A stretch of DNA of 64,000 bases from Strigops habroptila (GCF_004027225.2 NC_044277.2:86192283-86256282), one strand, 5' to 3'; shown: positions 41,501 through 56,500, counted from the first letter of the stretch. A program made the numbers and translations. Notes: generated by a model from the letters alone, not told the origin.

Positions 41501-44500
41501 CCACTGTGCTTCAGTCAGCTCTGCTAAGCCTATAGTACTGATTCTTTCAACACTTAAGTAGTTTACCGAGGAAAGAAAAAACTATTAATCCTCCCATTTC
41601 TTTACCTTATGATTAATGGCATTTTTCTTGTCAGGTCGGTTAAACATTATCTTTGTGATATTGTTTTTGGTGGTAACTATTATTGTTTCATAGCCATCAT
41701 GTCTGCCCTCTTCTGGAGAAGCTTCTTCCTTCTGGACAGCAGGTTCTGCAGAGACCAGACTTGAGACAAGTTCAGCATATTTCTGTCTGGCATCATCCTG
41801 TAATGCAAGAAAGGGGGGGGCGGGGGGAGAGGGATGACAAAAAAACCCACACTAGATTATCAAAGGCTGAAATGGAAGTATGTTTATTATGCTATTCATA
41901 AAATGGGTACCTGGGGAGTAGGGGGTGGGAAGCGAGACTATGCTTCAGGACAAAAGAAAACCAAACAAAACTCAATTAGAAAGCATTCTAATTAGGGTGT
42001 GAAGGGGAACGTGCTGTATTTAAACACTGCAGATCATGTCTAAAGTCATCTGGAAAGCAGAAGCAATGGATCTGCAAAATAAAAGTATACATGCGGGGAT
42101 GATGACATTTATTTTGTTGGAGAAGTACCCCCATCCATGCCTAAGATAATCAGAGAGACCTTTGTCATATTCCCACCATTTACACATTTCCATGGGTCCT
42201 TTGTTTCTACTTTCCAGTTGGTCATCTCTCCAACAAAATGAAAGGTTTTATTTTAGAACATGTGCTGCTGAAAGTAGGGCTGCTGGAATGGGTCTACTGC
42301 ATTTGAAGACACTAGTTTTCATCTAGCCCAAACATGACATGCAAAAGCCTGAAGAATCCCGCCTCCCTATTTCTACAGGAAGCAGAGATTTAAAAGAATT
42401 GTAAGTTCATGGTTGTTACAACCTATTTTCTTGAAAGAATAATATATTTCAAACAATTTCTATAATTCATCATCTGTAGCATGTGAAATTGTCTATTTCT
42501 TCTCCACTATAACTTCCAAGAGGAGATTTCTTTTCTGTAACTGTTTCTTGGCTACTCTTACAAACTGCAAAGCCATCTCAAGAAAAACCCCAACCAAACA
42601 AAAAAAACGAGAACACACCCTAAAACCATTAAGCAGCACAAGAACATGTTATGTTACTGAAATTAAACAAGGATGTTTTCTTTTAAAAGAAAAAAAATGC
42701 AAAATCCCCTCTGTATTATCTTTGACTGGCCTCAGAAACTACTCCTGAACAGCAGGCCTAATGCAGCAGTGACACAGCTGGTTTGTAAAGCTTATGCTTC
42801 CTTCATTTAATAGCAGCAGAAGAAACTGTGGTAGCTATATACGATGTCAGACTTACTACAGTCTGCACGAAGAAAAGAACGCTTATGTAACTTTGCATCT
42901 TTATTCTTCCTGCTTGCTTCATTTGACGTAGACTTCTCTAAAGGTTATGAAAGGTATTAAAGATGTCAAGATACACTAAGAAAGAATGAAGAGAGGCTCT
43001 CAATACTCCGCTTTTTTCCTAGTCTTTTAGTGGCATAAGAGACTGACATTTTAAAATGGCAAAGGTATCAATATGCTGTATTCACAGATTTGTTCTTTGT
43101 TGTAAGAACTAAGAAGCTCAATCCATCTTTCTTAAAGAGAACAGCAGAATAGAACACAATGTGAAAAATAACCTTTTTGTTGGAAGTCACCACACACGTA
43201 AGATCTTTTACACTGACAGAAGCTGATAGTAGTAATATAGAACCAGGCTTACAGAGTAGAAAAATCTCCAAACATTGAAGCAGTGAAATGACTGTAGAAT
43301 ACAGTGCAAAACATTTTGCCATCTGAAGCAGAGTTGCTCAAGTAGCATGCAGTATGTTTAGACATCAGCCATTCACTTATAGGCCAGACACTTCAAGGTA
43401 ATCTACAAAGCATCTAAGTGAAATGATAGTTATTATCACCTGAGACAAATTGCCAAGAGAATTCCATGCATCCCACTTGGCTTTCTTGACAAAGTCCATC
43501 ATACCTGGTTTTGGAGCATTGCAGGGACCTTCAGTAGCCTGAAAAGAGAGTGAAACAAACTTCTTTAAACCTTTGATTAAAGTTCAGATGTCTTGGTAGA
43601 AAAGCTGATGACTATTAGGAATATTTATCTGATCAGGATACATAATTCAACTCTGAGACAGAAAGAATACCTAGGGGTTGGGCAATATTCAGACAGTTCA
43701 CATAGCATGAAGTTTTCAGTGTCTGCTATTCCCTAACATCTGGTGCTGGGCTTTCAGAAGAACCTAACCAATGAGAGACACCGGTTATCAAAACACCCAT
43801 GCATGTTAAGTTCTCCTATCTCAAAAACAGTGGAAGTTTTATACTTAAAAAGAAAGTTAAAGACTTGTAAGCTGTGTGAACAAAGAAACCATTGCATAGG
43901 ATCTATTAAGTTGGATCTTACTTCAAAGTTGGTCCTATTATGAGCGAGAGTAGCGGATCAGTTGAACTGTAAGAGTCTGAGCTATCCTCAAGTATTCTAT
44001 GATCAGTTTTCCTGAAAAGTACACCATTGGAGAGAAATATTTCAAGTAGGAGGCAGGGAAAAAAAGCATACATTTATGAGCTCATTATTACTAACTAATA
44101 AAACTACCTGGAACAGTCAGCTAAGTTTTTATTTAAAGGAGTAATTCTTCAATATAACAAGCAACAGCTTGTACTGACCCCACAGCCAATCTTGACCCAC
44201 AATTCCTTCCCCAAATACCAGTACAAACCCCACTAAGGACTTGCAGCTGTTTCTACAAAGGCCTTCCTTTCTGTAGAAAAGAATAACTTCACGCAAAATG
44301 TGGAGGAACAGCTCCTTGAGGTTTAAAACCAAGCAAACAAAATGGACAAAAAACCCTACAATGACCACACAAAAATACATGAACAAACCAGAAATCAACC
44401 TTCAGATGTCAACACCCTGATATTACAGGCCCAGCTGACTGACTGTAGCTACAACAAATTTAAGAGGAAGCATTTTTTCCTAGGCATAAGCTGTTTTTCC

Positions 44501-47500
44501 AGATACGCATCAATATATGCTATATGGAAGGCATCACACAATGGATGTAATTTGGCTCTATTTCTTTGAATAAGGTCTCTATTCAAAGCATGATTTAATA
44601 AGATAAAACAGGTTTGGCTTCCCTCAGAACTTAGGCAGAGTTTGAGGGGCTGGCATTTCAAGAACGGAATTTGAGCACCTGAAATGAAGAACTTGTTAAG
44701 GCACAATACATTTGAACAACCCTTATTTTAAGCAAATATTTTACAGGTCCATCCCTTCATATTACAAATGCTCCTTACAAAACAAAATAAATCAAGCCTA
44801 CCTGTTTAAACAAAGCATAGAGCTTCAACTTAGTTTCATTCCCAGGATCCTTTTTCAAATGCTTCAGTTGTTCTTGAGCCTTTTCAAAGTCTTTCTGGCT
44901 GACTTGCATGGTGGCTGCAGTCACGTGCAGGTGAACCGTTGGAATGCAAACAGCTGGTGCTCGCCTGTTAGTAAGTGGCAAAAAACCCCCCCATAGCTTA
45001 GTTTTTGTGTAAGGCTAGAGGAGAAACAAACATGCTGCTTTTTAACATGTTTAAAGTAAATGTAAAACATGAAGTATTTGTATCCACACTGACCAAAAGA
45101 ACCACAACAAGCAGCAAGATACTAAAAGTGACAAGAAAGTTGCTTTAGAAGTTTGCTTTAGCTGCAACATAATTGAGCTTGGAGAACATGATGCTATCTC
45201 TGCCTAGTAGGTAAAGTGCTAGACTTAATGTTGCTAGATGACAAGGAAACTATGCAGTAATATACCAGATGATCATATTTAGACCACTAAATGGTACTAG
45301 TGGTAAACTAATGTTTTACTGTTTCCAGAATAAATCAGAGCCCTACAGGGTATATCTATGACAACCAAATAACAAACACAATATTTTTATTGATGGTTTA
45401 AATCTCGTCCCCTTGTACTCAGCACTGGTGAGGCTGCAGCTCAAATATTGTGTTCAGTTTTATGCCCCTCTCTACAAGACAGACATTAAGGTGCTGGAGC
45501 AGGTCCAGAAAAGAGCATGAAGCTGGTGAAGGGTCTGGAGCACAAGTCTGATGAGGAGCAGTTGAGGGAAGTGTGGTTGTTTGGTCTGGAGAAAAGGAGG
45601 CTCAGGGGGGACTTTATCGCTCTCTACAACTACCTGAAAGAAGGTTGTAAGGAGGCGGGTGTTGGTCTCTTCTCCCAGGTAACAACTGATAGGATAAGAG
45701 GAAAGGACCTCACATTGTACGAGGGGAGGTTTAGACTGGATATTAGGAACAATTTTTTCTTGCCAAGCATTGGAAGAGGCTGCCCAGGGAAGTAGTGGAA
45801 TCACCATCCCTGGAGGTATTTAAAAGACCTGTAGATGTAGTGCCTAGGGACATGGTTTAGCAGTAGACTTGGCAATGTTCAGTTAATGGTTGGATTTTAC
45901 AATCTTCAAGGTCTTTACCAACCTAAATGATTAACAGCTTTGTGTGTCAATGAATTAAACTGAATATACAGATCGCTTTATGTGATCTTTCCAAGTTTGT
46001 GGCCTTCTATCTCAAACCACTTCAACCTGAAAGCCCCATTCTCCAATCAGGGCAGCATAAGTGAAGGCTAATTTCAAAATGTACTTTGGTAAAGGACTGG
46101 CTGTGAAACAGCCTGCAGACACTCGGGGGCAAGGGGAGAGGAAAGTGGTAAAATATTCTGGGAGAACAACTTTCCACCAGAAAAAAAGGTAATTCCAGAA
46201 AAAAACCCAACTATAAAATTTTTTGTAAAAGCAGGTTTACTTCAACAGTTTGGAATCAAAAGCCAAAAAGTCTGATAATTTTGGCTTGTTTCAATAGGAC
46301 AAAAGCATGTTGTCTCAACTTGTTTTACCTAAATTGCAAAACAGATTATGTATTTTTACTATTTTTAAAATGTTAGCAGTTTACATATCAACATTCCTTC
46401 TCTATTTTAGTAAAAATAGAACAGTACCCCCTCCTCCATCTTTCCCCATTCTAAATTACAGGCACAGCTGTCATGTTAGAACAACATGTATGATAGATTT
46501 CATAATCAGTCACATTTGAAAAATTATTATCTCAAATGCAGACTGACAGAATGCTGAATCATTAATCTGTTAACAATTCAGTTACAGAATTCTCATTTAA
46601 AAGTCATACTTCGCATTAAAATTCTACCTTTTTATACACACCTAATGCAAAAGAGAAATTCTACTGCTTGTTTTCAAAAATATCTTCATTGCTCTTCTTA
46701 AATACAATTTATTTTCTGCTGCAAGCCTAAAAGTTGCAGGCAGATAGCGTGAAGAATGCTAACTGTGCCCAATTCATTTGATTACTCTTACGTTTCATAC
46801 AGATAGAAGGTTTTAGTTGTCTTGTAAAAAGAAAAAAAAAAATAATTTGTAACATCTATTGGTTTTATCTACACAGATCCTCTGTGTTAATAAAATGTAT
46901 GTTCCTGGTATTGTGGGGCTACTGTGTTTGAATGACAGACATGGAAAGAATATTTTCTGTTGCACACAGATATTCTTTCAAATAGAAGGAATTCCAGAAT
47001 CTGCTTCAAAAGTTTATGCTAGTAAAAAGAAAACTATCTGAACAATACAAAATGGAATAGGCTATCAAAAAGGGCTACAGGAACAGAAAGTCTTTTTGCT
47101 TAAATTGAGCAGCTGTAGGCCTTTATTAACAAGCAATGTACCCAGACAAACACCATTAACCATCTGCCAGTTTCACTAACATTCAAACTGATGTGTTCAG
47201 AAAACTGTGTCAGAGTTTAACAAGTTTATCCTTCAACCAACTGGGAGGCTAAGCTTGTGGACTTCATCTCCAGCAGCAAAAATATACCTTGGACAGGAAA
47301 AAAAAAATGTACCTAAATGGATACAGATATAAGTTTTTTTAACACTGAGTTTCTTTGATTTGTCTATCCTGGGGTCACAGAACATAGTGGTTACTTTCAG
47401 ATCCTATCTTGAAACATGTTCCTCAAGTCACACTTACAGAAAGAAGGAGAGTGCAAGAATCATAGAATAGTTTGGGTTGGAAGGGACCCACAAAGGTCAT

Positions 47501-50500
47501 CTAGTCCAATCCTCCTGCAATGAGCAGGGACATCTTCAACTAGATCAGGTTGCTCAGAACCGCATCCAGCCTGGCCTTGAATGTCTCCAGGGATGGTGCA
47601 TCCACCACTTCTCTGGGCAACATGTGCCAGTGTTTTACCACCCTCATTGTAAAAAATTTCTTTGTCATGTCCAGCCTGAATCCCCTCTCTTTTAGTTTAA
47701 AACTCTTACCCCTCATCCTATCGCAACAGGCCCTGCTAAAAAGTCTCTCATCATCTTCTTTATAGGCCCTTTTTAAGAACTGAAAAGCAGTAATAAGGTC
47801 TCTGCGGAGACTTCTTTTGGGTTGGTTGGTTTGGGTTTCTTCCTCCAATTTTGCTAGCCATCTTTGGGACTGCTTGAATGCTGCTGTTCCCAAGATGATG
47901 TGTGTATCAGGTACAATTTCATTTGTCAGTCTAGGCAGCGACTATACTGAAGAGGATTCAATGTTTAAAAGGGAGATCTGAGGTTACACCATGTTTGACA
48001 ACCCAGAATTCACTCCACCTTGCCTATGGGCAATATTATAAACAGGCTTTAAGAATCTCTTTTATATAAAATTTCATAGTGACCATAAACTAACAAGAGT
48101 TGAGAATGGGCAGCTGGGGAGAGGGGAATAGCATATCAGCCAGTCTGAAGGTATGTATGCACATATAGTCATTGTTAAGGGGTTTTAGCATTTAGCAAGT
48201 CACAAGTTCTCTTCCTTATTAAGAAGGCAAAGAAGACAAGGAAGAAGAGGAAGAGAAAACAATTCGATGAATAAGTAAAACGGCAAGTGGAATGATCTTT
48301 CAGTAAGTCCAGACTCAGAGCAACTTTCCTCTGCTGTTTGGTCATAGCCAGTTTTAATTCTTAGCTACAAAATGTTTGGGTAAAATAAGTTATCTACCCA
48401 CTTCTAACACTCCATCTTTCATTCTTCTTTTCCTCCTTACGTACTGATTTGTAATAGGAGATTGGGTAACTTAGCTGTTTATTGAAGCCTGGTTATAAGA
48501 AAAAGCCTCTTTAGTTTTCACTTGCTGCTAAGGCTAAACTGACTGCTACTATTTATTAAGGCTGAAAATGCAAAGGGAACATGAAGTTATTTCACATTTT
48601 GTTCATCTTAGGCATTCCTCAGAGGGACACAAAAATATCAGGTAGGAGCTCCTTTACCCAAAGTAGACGATGGAGCGAGGACATAACTCGCTGCCACATG
48701 CCAGCACACACAACAGCACTGCCATCTCTGGGACTGCATAGTGATGCCCTGCCAGAATCCCAAAGACTGCAGAGCAAGGAAGGCTGTTGTAGCACACTGC
48801 AAGTAAGATTTGTTGCCATTCAGGACATCTTGCAAGCCTGCCGTTTGCCCTGTTCACTCTTACCTGTTCACATAAACGCCTCTTACCCTGATAAACATTC
48901 AAACATAAGGCTTATAAGCAAGATTTGAAAAGTCAATTACACACAAAGTAGCTTCTCACTGTTTATATCTTTAGCAAATACTACAAAATTTGGTAAAGAC
49001 AGGACCTTTCACTACTGTGTAGTTCTGTCGCTTGCATAAGGACTTTTACGGACTTAAAAATGCCAACTTTTTGTAAAAAGATGGCTGCTCACTTCCCAAC
49101 TTTTAAAGCAACTTGGGAGTTTCCTCATTAAGAGTAAACAGAAGCCAAAAGATCTCTGCACAGGAAACATCAGACATGCTCAGCAAAAGAAAGGGATGGA
49201 TATACCTGAAATCCTTCTTCCATTTACTTAACAAAGGTTTTCTTTAAAACATTAGTAGATCCTGGAGAAATAAAGCACAGACAGAAGCAGTTAAAAAGCG
49301 TATTAGGATTAAAAGCAGCGGGTGGTGCTAGAAACATGTGGGTTTAAAACTCCTGACAGAGCTGAAAAATGCTCATTTCACATTACTGTAACTAGCTTTA
49401 GAGACAAGGAAGAAAAAGAATAAGAAGTGTTGTCAGACAGAAGCCAGCAGCACATTAAACTGCCACTCGATAGATCCTGGAACACATACTTAATAGATGA
49501 TGTATCTTTTGTACATTCAGTGTAATACTTTAGATAACGCATGACATCTCTTCTTTGCCATGATAACTATCACAAGGTGCTGTGATCTTTTGTGCTGCTC
49601 TTTCCACACATTCCTTATGCAGAACAGTGAGCAGCACAGTAACTGCCTCTTGCCATTTCACACGCACCTGGTATGAAATCATCATAAAGTGGCAATATTT
49701 CTGCTCATGTTCCTTCTACCTTAAGAAAAAATTAAAGAAAATCCTGGTTTGCTGCTGCTGCAGTGTTTTGGGTTTGGTTGTGGTTTTTTTTTTTTAAAGT
49801 TAGGATACAAAGCAATCAATGCCCGCAAAACTCAAGGTGCCAAATGTTTGGTTATAACCTAAACAAGCTTCTGATTACGTGCCTCTCACGAGTCTCTGCT
49901 AAGAGAGCACAGCATACATTGCCCAGCCCATCACTGGTTCCAAGGCATCAGCCAGAGCTTTAACTGTTCTACAAGTTTCGGGAGCCCAAAACTTATCCCA
50001 AGCACTTCACCTGGTCTGCTCTGGCACCAGCAACCGCTGCTCTGAAAGGCTGCTGCCAAGTCAAGCTGGGGAGCAACCAAATGAGACCTCCATGCTCCCT
50101 GCCCTCCTGATGCTGGGCCACACACATCCACAGTGAAAGAACCATAAGCCTTCCCTGACAAGGTGACAGGGGTAGTCCATGCCTACTGGCACCTGGCCAT
50201 GGAGTATTCTCGCTCCAAGTAGCCTCAGGCTTCAGACCACCCCAGCTTTCAGTAGCACTTCTCCCATCTTGATCCTCCCTCAAAATCATACTGATTTTTC
50301 TCCCCAGAGGAGAAAGAAAGGGATCTGGAGAAGGAATAGCGACCTTTGATCATTAGTTCAGCTACATCAAGGGATGCAGGAACAGAGCTGGCGGGAAAGG
50401 TTGCCACTGTTGGCAATTGCAGCAACTGTTAGGAAATGAGGCATGTGAGGGGAATTGAAACTGGAATTTAAACAGTAACCATGAGAAAATAAGTGGACCA

Positions 50501-53500
50501 TTTGGAAAAACAAATTCGAGCTGACACTCTGACTGCTCTTATTTCCTTCCCCCTCTCCCAAGACTTTATATCAGAATCTCTAAAAATAAGACTAAGAAAA
50601 AAGAAAGGTTGATAACCAAATAACAACAACGAGCAAAGCATTAGCAGTACCATACCACATCTTTCTTGGTAACTTAGAAATAATGTTACAACTTTCCATA
50701 TTCACCTGCAGTATTTTCTGCATGCAATAAAGTTGTACTTCATTTTATTTTGCTGGGCAAGAAGAAGCTACTGTCTGCGCTGTTAACATAAAAATCATTA
50801 GAAATTTTAATCTGCAGGCTGCCCAAGTCATCATTCTTCATGCCATTGGTCATATACTACTGAAACCAAACAGCTATTTATCTACACAATAACGTAACAT
50901 TAAGGATTCATATATTTTCACATAGCCCTAGCACTCAGACAGCAATAAGAGCTTTCCCCACTCTGAAGGTAGAAAGGGCTAATGTCAAACTTCTGCCATA
51001 CCTCTCAGTCCTCCTCTCTGTACAAGCTACCTAGAGCTGCGCTGGGAAAAGAAGAGACACCTGACAGTGCTAAAGCAAACTGAGCAACTGTGGCATGTTT
51101 GGAGCAATCACTCCTCATTTGGTGTTAGAGAAAAAAAAGGAGTAGTATGTGGGGGGTGGATGGTTAATACAGAGATTCTGTGAGGTATGTCTTCTGGCTG
51201 TAAAAGCAAAGCAACCTTCTCTTTATGCCATCCTGTTACAGGCTTTTTCCAAAGAACTTCAGATCATTTGACTAAACACACTATTTCTTGCCGTATACTC
51301 TTTTCAGGTTGATTCTCTTTTGTTTGGTTTTTGTGTTTTGTCATGGTTTGGTTTTGTTTTTTTCTCCCTCCAGAATTATGTTGATTGTCTATCAAATGAC
51401 TATGAAGTCTGTTCCAATATCTTGTCAGACTTTTAGATGGAAAGCAGTATCCTTCGAAGTTGTACTGACTTTCTTATAAGTAGGAGTTGGGTAGTAGGTA
51501 GTGACAGTGACTTACTACAGAAACTTCAGCTTGACAATTTTTACACTAATGAAGTCAAATTACTTCAGTTGTTAAGTTCTACTCCTGTCCTTTCAAGTTT
51601 CTTCTCTTACACTGGGAAATGTGGAGTAACCGTATCTGACACAGGAACATCTTCCTGTGAGACCTCTGTCATTCTGAAAAAGCCTACACCTGCTTCCACA
51701 ACTCAAGTGAAAACTTCTACTTTCCCTCATTTGTATGCACCTCATTCAAGATCCTCTGCTATTAATTAAAGCTAAACTAACTCAGAACACAGGTGGATGA
51801 AATTAATCTTCATTCAGAAGACGGATAAGCAGAGACTGCCTCTAACAATTTTTGTCTGCTCAAATTTCTGTAACTGATATGTTTTCTAATATCTAACAAC
51901 TACAAAAGATGAAAACAATCAAAATAATTGAGTTGCTCCCTTGAGTTAAAACCCAAACCCCAAACTTTTCATGGCAGCAACTTTTACAGCTTCCAACCAA
52001 CAAGTCAACTAACTTGTAGCAACTACTGCATGCAAAGCGGTCTGTACTTTACCACAAGTTCACAGGCTCACCCTGCATTGCTATCACCTACTATCATGCA
52101 CTGTGGCAGTAGGTGAGTAGCAATCCAAGTCAGTAGTTTGCAGCAGGTTAGCATTAGATTAACACCAACTTAGCAGCCAGAGTAATTTTATTTCTTCGTG
52201 CAGCAAGAACCAATGCACATGGCTGTTTGGTAAAGTGATGCTACTGTTCACCTGGCTACTGCAGAGACCTACTGGAACAAGTGCCTCATCTCCTAGACCA
52301 AAAAGCAGTAGCCTAAGAAAGTCCCATCAGCACCAAGGTTATTCTCCAAAAATCAGTGCATTTGTTTCACTTGAGGAAATACAAAGTTTTATTAATCATG
52401 GTGATAACACAGAGGTGTTGATGACTCAGTAGACAATTTTCCTGAACACAAGGAAAACAAACAAAACACCCCAAACAAGATTACCCATAAGGAAACAACT
52501 ACCCCTGCTTGTTCTACCAGCACAGTCCCTGGCAATACTCCATTATACTGTAGTTAGTGTGGAGTAACTAAAACATATTGCTGTCAGGTAATAGGAACGC
52601 TTCCAGTGTGCTGGTATTTCCAATATATCTAGCTAGCAGGAAAGATCAGTGCAAATATTCCATAACCAGTTTACTTACTGCTGCTTTCATAAACAGAAAG
52701 AAACAAAAATGAATGTCAAATTACCTCCTCCTTTACATTAGAACATTTCAATAGCTGTTCTAAACGCAAGTTTGGTATACAAATCCTTATCAGCTTTTAC
52801 TATTTTACACTCCTACACTGTTTTGACATATAAAAACTACAGGGTAATGATGTGTCTGTTGGCAAACTGAAGTGCTGAATCACTGTTGTTTAGCGTAAGT
52901 GGCTCAGCTGTGCTTGAGACTTTTTCCCCCCGCCCCAATATTAAAGAATAGCTAAGAATCAAAAGATCTAGATTACCATTCAGAGCTCTGAAATGGTCTG
53001 CTCTTTATGCTCTATACAGGCACAGTTAATACTCTCTCATCACAGCTGCTGGGAGGGAAACTGGCATTGTCTCCTGAAACCTCCACAAGTGCTCTCTTCC
53101 CAGCAGACTTATCTGGACATGGTGAATGACTATAGTGTGACAGAATTTCCTGTACATCCTCAGTCCATGTAAAACATCTCCGCAAGCAGGAAGATTTACA
53201 GACATCCTCTGAAACACATTTGAAAGTTATAAACATGAATGTTAGCAGAAAAATATAGAGCTGTGATACTCATACATGACACTTGCCAAGAATCACTAAA
53301 AGTTTATTGTACTATTTGGAGAGCAGCAAACTCAAGTAGGTTCTTTATACATCCTTATCCAAGGTGACTTTCACAAAACAGTCATGAACAAATACCCAAA
53401 ATAACTTTGTTGCTAGTGGAGACAGGAAAAAGCATTTTTATTTTGCTTCAGAGGACAAATCTTGTTGACTGTATGGAGAGCAAAGTATACACTTTGATGT

Positions 53501-56500
53501 TAATGGCTTTTGGCCAAGTAGGTAGGTTTATGACAAGGACACAACCAGCTGCTGGAGCTTCCATCCACACTAGAAAACCCACTGACACTCCTGCCAGTTC
53601 AGTTGAACCAGCGAAAGGAGACAATCTGTCTCAAGTATACTTCCACTCCTAAATCCATGACACTCGCATACAAAGGGGATGGACACAAAGAATACTGAGC
53701 AAGCTATATGACAATAACAAAGTAATATTTGTCAATGGCTTATCCTGTCCCAATTCAGAATTCTTTCAGATAATTTAAACAAATGAGGTCTAAACACAAA
53801 GTAACACACTGTTGTTCATTTTGGCACTATTTCCAGCAGCCACCACCAGACAAACCTACAGGTGTCCTGTAAAAACCTGGGCAAATTTACTTGACAAAAA
53901 CCTCATGGTGACTTGGGTTTAGAGCTAAAGTACTTGCATACATGCAAGACTGGCAATAGTAGCCACTTTTTTGGATGGCTAGAATCAGCTAAGAATCCAT
54001 AGAACACAATTAACCTAATCTTAAAGAAATCATTTTGATTCCGAATTAAGAATGGTAATCCCCTCTACTCAGCACTGGTGAGGCCATACCTGGATTACTG
54101 CATCCAGTCCTGAGCTCCCCATACAAGAGAGACATGGACATTCTGGGAAGAGTCCAGTGAGGGCCACGAAGATGGTTAAAGGACTTGTGTATGACGACAG
54201 GCTGAACTGGGACTGTTCAGCCTACAGAAGAACAGGCTCAGAGGAATCTTAGTAACGTATATAAATATCCAAAGGGAGCTTCTAAAGAGCTTGTCCCTCT
54301 GAACACCAGAAAACACTTTCTTACTGCAAGGGTGACAGCACTGGCACAAGTTGTCCAGAGAGGCTGTGGAATCTCCATCCTTGGGGATATTAAAAAGGCT
54401 CCTGGACATGCTCCTAGGCAACTGGCTGTGGGTGGCTCTGATTGAGTGGCGGGGTTGGAACACTTGAGGTCCCTTCCAAACTCAACCAGTCTGTGATCCT
54501 GTGAAAATCAAACACGTTTAACAGGCTAGCTATATTGAAGCAGTACACTAACATCCCACTAACTTTAACGGTTCATCTCTAGACTAGACTTTGAAGCTAT
54601 AGATCTTCTAGCCTTCATGTGAAAGCCTTCAGAGTCTGTTTCAGGGGAGGAAGTGGAATGATCTGTTCTAGGACACTGAGAAAATAGGAAAACTACGTTT
54701 GCTATTGAACTATGACTGTTTCAATTCTCAGCTGGCAGGCTCACTCCAAGTCAATCTACATTCAAGGACAAAACCAGCACTGAGATAAATGTTGTAGACA
54801 GGAAGTCCAATCATAAACATCAATCTGCAGGATCATGACAGGAAAAAAAAAAATGCCCCAAATCCTGACTGCCTAAATTAGTAAAGATGTTTTGCAGAGC
54901 AAAGCACAGTATGAACTCCTTGAAATCACAAGGGGAGAGGGGAGAGAAAAACCTTTCCTTCTCAGGAGTCAGATGCCAATAGAAGATGACACTTTTGTAA
55001 GCAGGTTAAAAGGACTCTACCATATTCAGAGACAAAAAAGGTTTTGAGTTTGCGGGTGCGTTTTTTAATGTGTTTGGTTTTAAACGTGGCTTTGCACTAC
55101 CACAGTCAAAAAGCTACCAGGAACTATGTGCTCAGACAGCACTCAAGGCAAAGTTGGATTTATTTCTTTCTAAAACAACACAGTGATAATTTCCATCTAA
55201 TCTTTGATTAAAATAGATTTCATTCACTGACTGGGTCACAGAAGTTTCCATTTGGAGTACTCCACGTTATCAGAAAAAAGGTATCTATCATACACACAGC
55301 AAAACAACATAAAACATTACACAAGTTATTTTACTGCTATCTAGTTATCCTTTCTGTAGGTATTTAGGTCAACAGGAAAAGTCAATAGCTTATGAAGAAT
55401 ATAATGAAGTTATTAGTTTATGGTCTCCTTTTCATGGCTGGATAACCTGTACTACTTAGCACTGCTCATATTAAAAGGACTAGTTGATAAAATACAATTC
55501 TGACAATTTTTCCTTAATATCATTGCTTTCAGTGATAAAGAACTACCACTAGGATAATTTAAAAACCAGGATGCTTGCAAATAATCAAGTTGCTACATGC
55601 TAATCACTGCCAGACCTCTCCAAAGCGTAACAAACAGCACCACTTATTCAGTGACTTAAAGCTTGAGTTCCAATGGAAGAAAGAAGCCTTAACTAGAACC
55701 TGTTCCAAGAAAGCTTTTGCTTCCTCTTTTCTCATGGAGCATCTAGTACTGAATTACTTGGCAATGGTTTCTGTTTCTCTGTGAAATAAAGGATGGTTTT
55801 ACAAGACCTTTAAAATCTTAGCTCACAGTTACTGATTACAGTCTGAATTTTATTATAATGAACTTCAAGGGAACTTCTAATGTTCCCTTGTAATGCTTGG
55901 ACTCATCACAATAGAAAGGCTCAATCATTTACTACATCAGAATAATGAGGAAACATCCAATCTGAACTGAATATCAAGATAAAGTAGTTTTAGGCAGATT
56001 ATTTCACACTGATCAACATTTAAATTATTCTTTTATAATAAAACAGTCAGGATATAGGAAAAAAAAATCACAAATATGCTGAATACAACAGTAGAGTGGA
56101 AAAAAGAAGAGACTGACATAACTGGTCCAATCTTCTGTACACGTTCACTCTAGCAAAGATAACTACCAGTGAAACCTCTGGGGCCTACTTTGGCATTATT
56201 ATAAATGGAGGTTACTTGTAAACATGGTTTATTACAGTGAATTAAGTCTACGTATCAAGCCCAGGTAGAATGTCATGTTTTGCACTATGAATTCTGATTT
56301 CCTGACACTCAAGTGTTTTTCATTTCTTTACACATGCAATGTTCCAAAGATTTTGCTAGAAATAAACAAACCATTTTCTTGCAGACTGCTATGCAAGAAT
56401 GAGATATATCTTTTTTGCTCTCTTCACTAGATCACAGTTGCAGACAGAACATAATTTGCACAAGGAGAGAAGTACAAGGGAAGAGAGAAATAAGTAGCTT

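Noticed and set aside
47540..47893. 117-codon minus-strand frame
   Set aside because: It lies wholly within a CR1 3' fragment. The similar frames at 16178-16435, 45517-45795 and 54176-54463 have the same origin.
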